Of a stretch of DNA of 64,000 nt, positions 59,591-64,000 are shown piece after piece. The translations under genes and the position numbers were made by a program. The stretch covers positions 7,502,001 through 7,566,000 of the forward strand of contig NGZR01000002.1 of NCBI GenBank assembly GCA_002197995.1, given 5' to 3'. Each line of letters starts with the position of its first letter. Position 1 is the first letter of the stretch. The notes under the pieces are model-generated. The model was not told the DNA's origin, did no database searches, and saw nothing but the letters and a program-made list of their open reading frames with translations. Source of the DNA: Gaeumannomyces sp. JS-464. Lineage: Eukaryota; Ascomycota; Sordariomycetes; Magnaporthales; Magnaporthaceae.

Positions 59591-60824
59591 TCAGGGGCAA
59601 GCCGAAGTCGGATCTGCGCCTTGGTCCCTGCCAGCCTGCTGCTCCTGTGCCTCAGCACTCGGGTGGTCGGTGCCGGGCTCGTAGATGTCAACGGCCAGGC
59701 TGGCATCCACAAAGTCCTCCAGCTCCTCGGTCACAGTGCGCAGCTTCTCCTTGACCGCGATGCTGCCCTCGAACCCGACGATGTGCCGCGCCGGCGGGTT
59801 CTCGTGCCCGCCAATGGCCGTGAGTGCGTGCACCGTCTCCATGACGAGTTTGTCGAGCGCCGCGGCGGGTAGGCGCGGGTAGCGGTACAGGATGGCGTCG
59901 GTGCCGCTGCCGTTGCCACCACCGCCGTCCCCACTGCTGCTACTGCTGCTGCCAGCTGCCTGCAGTTGTTGTTGTTGCTGCTGCTGCTGCTGCTCCGCCA
60001 CCGAGGTTTCCGGGTGCGCGTTGAGCACGTTGGTCAGCATCTCGCGGATCGAGGGCGCCGGGTTGACGTCGCTGTCGTAGAAGGGCAGCTGCGGAGTCAG
60101 GACGATGCGGTTTGTCAGCGACTGGATCTCCTTGTTGGGCTGCACGATAGTCAGCTTGATGTTAAAAGGCGCAATCTCGTAAGCGAGCGAGTCGCAGAAG
60201 CCCTCGAGAGCCCAGGTGGCGGCAGTGTAGATGGGCATGCCAGGGGTGCCGATATGGCCGCCGATGCTGGTCAGGATGATAATGTGGCCCGTGTGTTGCT
60301 GGCGGAACTGCGGCAGCGAGGCCTTGATGAAGTTGACCTGTGAGAAGAAGATGGTCTCGAACTGGTCGCGCACCAGGTTCTCCGTGGCGGGAGATGCGGA
60401 CAGCTCCTCGACGGTGCCGACGACAGCTGTGGAGGGGGATCAGCACACGGTAATAGTGTTGTTAGACAGCAAGCAGCGCGCACTTACCTTCAAACTTGCA
60501 GCACAGCAGAATGTCTATCCGCCCAAAGACCTGGACGGCCTCGGCAACGGCGGCGCCGCACTGGCCCATGACGCGGCCATCGCAGCGGATGCCGCGGATG
60601 CGGTCCTTCCAGCCCTCGCGGTCGCGGCGGCTGCTCTTGCACTCGTTGATGAGCTCGCGGAACTCGGCGCTGCGCTCCTCGTTCTCAACCTCGTGCGGCG
60701 GCAGGCAGGCGACGACGTAGTCGCCGTGGGCCAGCAGCAGGCGAATCAGGCGGATGGCCAGGGGCGAGAGCGACTGCGTCAACAGCCACGTCCTGGGCGA
60801 GTTGTGCGTAGCTGGGCCGTCCAT
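59591..60824 (-). CDS. Divergent short-chain dehydrogenase/reductase-like protein
   Basis: Exons 60,488-60,824 and 59,591-60,426 (GTAAGT...CAG intron) encode 390 residues. The Rossmann-like order is visible: TWLLTQSLSPLAIRLIRLLL at the N-terminus, GRIDILLCC at beta-4, a catalytic-type Ser in HIIILTSIGGHIGTPG, and IYTAATWALEGFCDSLAYEI for the active-site helix. Three SDR hallmarks are altered: the TGxxxGxG nucleotide loop, the NNAG motif, and the active-site Lys (YTAAT instead of YxxxK). A poly-Gln and Ser/Gly-rich linker near residues 250-285 precedes a C-terminal region with conserved-looking blocks. It may be a non-catalytic or altered SDR. Substrate unknown; no signal peptide or membrane span. 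Confidence 0.78.
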
Positions 60825-63800
60825 CAGCCGGTCGGTTCTCCACGCTCCATGCGCAGGAAGGGGGCAGGGGATTTGGGGGAAGCGGATGGATGGGATGGTG
60901 GAGGGGGTGTGTGGTTAGGTAACACGCATCCGGCGCGCACACGACAAGGCGACTTCGCGGTGTGGTGTGTGGGATGGAGTGGTAGCAGCAGCGGCGGCGG
61001 CACATGTGCATGTGGTGGACATCAAAGAGGGATGTCATCATGTCGGGGCCAGGCGTGGGAGCGTGTGCGGGGGGCGGCTGAGGGGAGCGGGCTGGAATTG
61101 AAGGGCTGGACTGGTGCTGCCCGTCCCGTGTCTTGTCTTGGGAGCCTGTTTGATCCAATTCGGACGGGCAGATGGATGGAATTGGAAGGATGGCTGCTGG
61201 TGCCGCAGTCTGCGCGCAGCGGCCGGCGAGGGCCCAATCGTAGAATTTCCTGCTCGAATTTAGGCCCCGGGAACGCTGGATTGAAAGCCAATGATATACG
61301 ATGGAAAACGGTGGTGCTCACGGAAAGATGCTGCTGGCGCTGCATGCAAGTGGCGACTCGGGCCTGCCTCCGAGTTCTTTCGTTCCGTCATGGCTTTTTT
61401 TTTTTTGTCTTTTTCTGTCTTTTGGCTCTTGGCCTTCTCTTCTCTTCCCTCAAGACTCTTGCAGCGCCAGGTTGTTTTTGCTTTGCGTGCTGTTAGCAGT
61501 ACCGACCGACGGCCAAGAATGAGGCCAAATCACCTCAGCATCCAAACATCGTCCAGCGACTCGATGCGCCGATATAAAAGATGAAAGGAGACAAGAGAAA
61601 AAGTCGGCGGGAGGACCGTTGGAACAGGCAGATCCGCCGCTCATCCGCCTCCACCTCCTCCCCGGCGTTCTCGCAATCCGTTTATGAGGCGCAAAGCGCT
61701 GCCCCGGGTCTGACAAGGTGACGGGGGCTGGTGCTGGTTGGTGGAGGCTGTCGTCGGCCGAATATAGGCGATGCGCCGTGCCAGGCAAACAGCCTGTGGA
61801 ACGGGCAGAAGTCCAGGTGTTTTATCCAGACACACGCCAGCTCGGCTTCTGCCCCCGAAAAGATGCACTAATGTCACCGAGTGCCGACGGGACCGACCCG
61901 GTGCTCGGTGAGACAAGCAGAGTTTTCCTAGTGCTCGTCCCGTGTTGGCCTTGGAAGAGACCGGGCCGCTTGTCAAGGGCCCGATGCTTTAAATTGTGCT
62001 GTCCTTGATGGGTGCTTCCAATGCTGGCTGCTTGCTGGCGTTGCCGTCGCTTTATGGAATTCCGATAGTTGCAGGTGGGTGTGAAAGATGGGCAAATGTC
62101 CAGTAGCCAAATTTGAGGTGCGCGCAAGTGAAGCTGGGCTTTCAAAAAATGCATGCGAAGTCGAAGTTATCGTGGTAGGCTGGCGGACCCTCCCGGCGCC
62201 GAACACAATTGATCAGGGAGGCCTGGTTCTGGCCTCTGGGAATTTGGGGGCCATTGTTCGGAGGGAACGCGGTATAAATAAAGAAGCGCCTCGGACGACA
62301 CGCCGGCTGGGCCCTCGAGGCGAAGATGGTCAAAAGAACCCCATGGGGCCATGAACTCGAGGGGCATTGAGCTCCAGTACCAGTCGCGGGCTCCGCCTTC
62401 TGCCCGAGCCCCAGGCCGACTCGATACGACATATACGACGTGCGCGCCTATAACAGGCGTGGCACCTATACAATGTGCTGACAGAGACTTATATCATCGC
62501 AGATCTGTAGGTGCATGTATGGCACCCGCATGTCGACAAGAGGTGGCCCCGGGTACAAGGCCGCGGGGAGACATTGAGGGGAAGGAGGCCCATATTCGCA
62601 CATTTTGATGGGGCACTGGACATTGTCGCCGGGACTTGGTGCATTTGCATGGATGTCTGAGCTGCCTGCCTGCAAATCCATGTGTGATGGCGTCCAAAGC
62701 CAGGCCAACTCGCTGACTCGCACTAGACGAGGGCAAATGTTTAACCCAGCCCACTGACACTCGCCTGGATTCACCAAGCTTCAAGGTGTTCCCCTTGAGG
62801 GATTGATGAACCCAGCCAGCAAAAACATCGAATACGCCGACTAACACGATGGTCTCAACGTGCGCGTGCTCTGTAGGCACCATCGAACAACCTCAACAAT
62901 GCCGACGTTTCGTTTGCTTGGCGCAACACCCGCTTGAATATCCGCCCCGGACGCATCAATGATTATTCGAAATGTGCTGGATCTGATATCGGCCCAGATG
63001 CAGAAACAGGACATGCTTGATTGAAAGCCCGATACCAGCCCACATGCAGAGCTTCAACGGTAACCAATCCCACCGCCCGGAGTCCTGACCGGTCCCATGT
63101 GCCCAGTACGTCAACCCAGTCCTCGGGCGTTTAATCCGACGTTTCAGACGGCTGCAAGCAGCCCATTCCCGGCCATCTCTTGTTCCAGGCCGAATGTAGA
63201 CTGGGCGCTTTGCTATATGGTGCTCGCCGGGGTTGGTGGTCCCCCTGCTCCCTGACAAGCCCGCCCGTCAGCAAAGAGAGAGGGCCGCGTGGGCGGCAAA
63301 CCCAGGCCAGCGGCCCGGTCGTCGGTAAAGTGTAAATTAAACAAGACAAGCACAGGAAAGTCTGGGGAATCCATGAACCCCCCTAGTCTTGGTTCGGTGC
63401 GACATTTCGATTGGGCGTTCAGCACACCCACAGCCTTCTCGCTCGTGCTCTTTTCGAGAGTGCAGGGGGGGCTGTTTTTGGCGAGCTGCCTTCCCCTCCG
63501 AGATGTTAGGCATGTCTGTCCTACGTCGCACAGCTTGGTGATTTGCGTCGTCAGGAGACGGATAGAATGGCACTCTGTAGCGGCATCCGTCATGCACTGC
63601 ATTGGCCCATGATTTGTTTGCAGGCACCCGTCCAGGGCTGGGAGCCTGGGAACTTCCAAGAGTGCCTGCGTACCAAGCTAGAGCTCCCCACGGGACGGCA
63701 AGTACCCAGGCCCGGATGCCCGCACGTCAGCGCTCGTCATGCCTGGGGGCGGCCCTAATAGTGGGGTGATGCTCCACCAGCAACCCCGCCAGCCGTATCC

Positions 63801-64000
63801 GAGATCGGGACAGGCGCTTGTGTTCGGCTTTTACAAGAAAAAGAGTCATCAATTGGGACTGATGTGACTCAAATGGCCATGCTATTAGATTAAGAAATAG
63901 CTCCAAGCCAATGTGAACCAACTTGGTGTAGTCCAAGCTCACGAGGAACAGACAGCGCAGTTTGGGAGAGTTGGTGACTTGGCCATTGGTGTTGGAGACA
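60825..64000. other. Gene-free 3.2-kb end of the window
   Basis: Many short ORFs exist on both strands, the longest that is not a shadow being 148 codons at 63,213-63,659 (-). None has a recognisable domain, splice pattern or signal peptide. A gene with many introns or a long non-coding promoter cannot be excluded. No tRNA or rRNA was seen. Confidence 0.5.

Noticed and set aside
60231..61496. 421-codon plus-strand ORF
   Set aside because: Its first half is the antisense shadow of the SDR-like gene and it runs through that gene's intron and promoter; the translation is not protein-like.

Overview
This is nuclear DNA of a filamentous ascomycete (Pezizomycotina, probably Sordariomycetes). The genes are GC-rich, carry short GT-AG introns of about 50-150 bp, and encode typical fungal housekeeping proteins. 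Beside them lies a repeat block whose base composition is that of repeat-induced point mutation (RIP): TpA-rich, poor in CpA/TpG, CpG kept. Species cannot be read from the sequence.

Layout. Bases 1 to about 27,080 are an AT-rich, gene-free block of dead transposons. It starts with a RIP-mutated Tad1-like LINE (about 1,590-6,840, minus strand; gag-like and EN-RT ORFs still legible). Seven Fot1/pogo-type DDE transposons follow, each starting ACGT at a TA dinucleotide; six have both ends, the first is 3'-truncated, and a further internal fragment lies at 6,887-7,279. They share a transposase but have different terminal repeats. Several are broken by later insertions: a small LTR element (7,616-9,266), a 5'-truncated LINE (13,784-16,758) that is itself split by a GC-rich, un-RIPed insertion (14,529-15,753), and a 533-bp insertion at 25,902-26,434. 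Target-site duplications allow the order of events to be read.

After a sharp boundary near 27.08 kb, a GC-rich but gene-poor and decayed zone (27.1-34 kb) holds a secreted aspartic protease, a protein-kinase pseudogene, a small six-cysteine secreted protein and a displaced copy of the protease 3' end running into a long CT microsatellite.

From 34 kb on the window is ordinary gene space: an Asx-homology protein (-), the R-SNARE Sec22 (+), a zinc-finger protein with a CaaX end lying tail-to-head with an unknown gene (-, possibly one gene), a CLPTM1-family membrane protein (-), a LOG-family phosphoribohydrolase (+), proteasome alpha subunit Pre5 (-), Vps55 (+), p-aminobenzoate synthase (-), TRAPP-II subunit Trs120 (-) and a divergent short-chain-dehydrogenase-like protein (-). 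Sec22, Trs120 and Vps55 all act in membrane traffic, but nothing suggests a functional cluster. The last 3.2 kb has no gene I can support.

A recurring oddity: at least seven loci have a reading frame broken by what looks like one missing base, mostly in a C or G run. The protein reads on perfectly in the next frame. This looks more like homopolymer under-calling in the assembly than gene decay, so those genes are annotated as genes, with the breaks stated.
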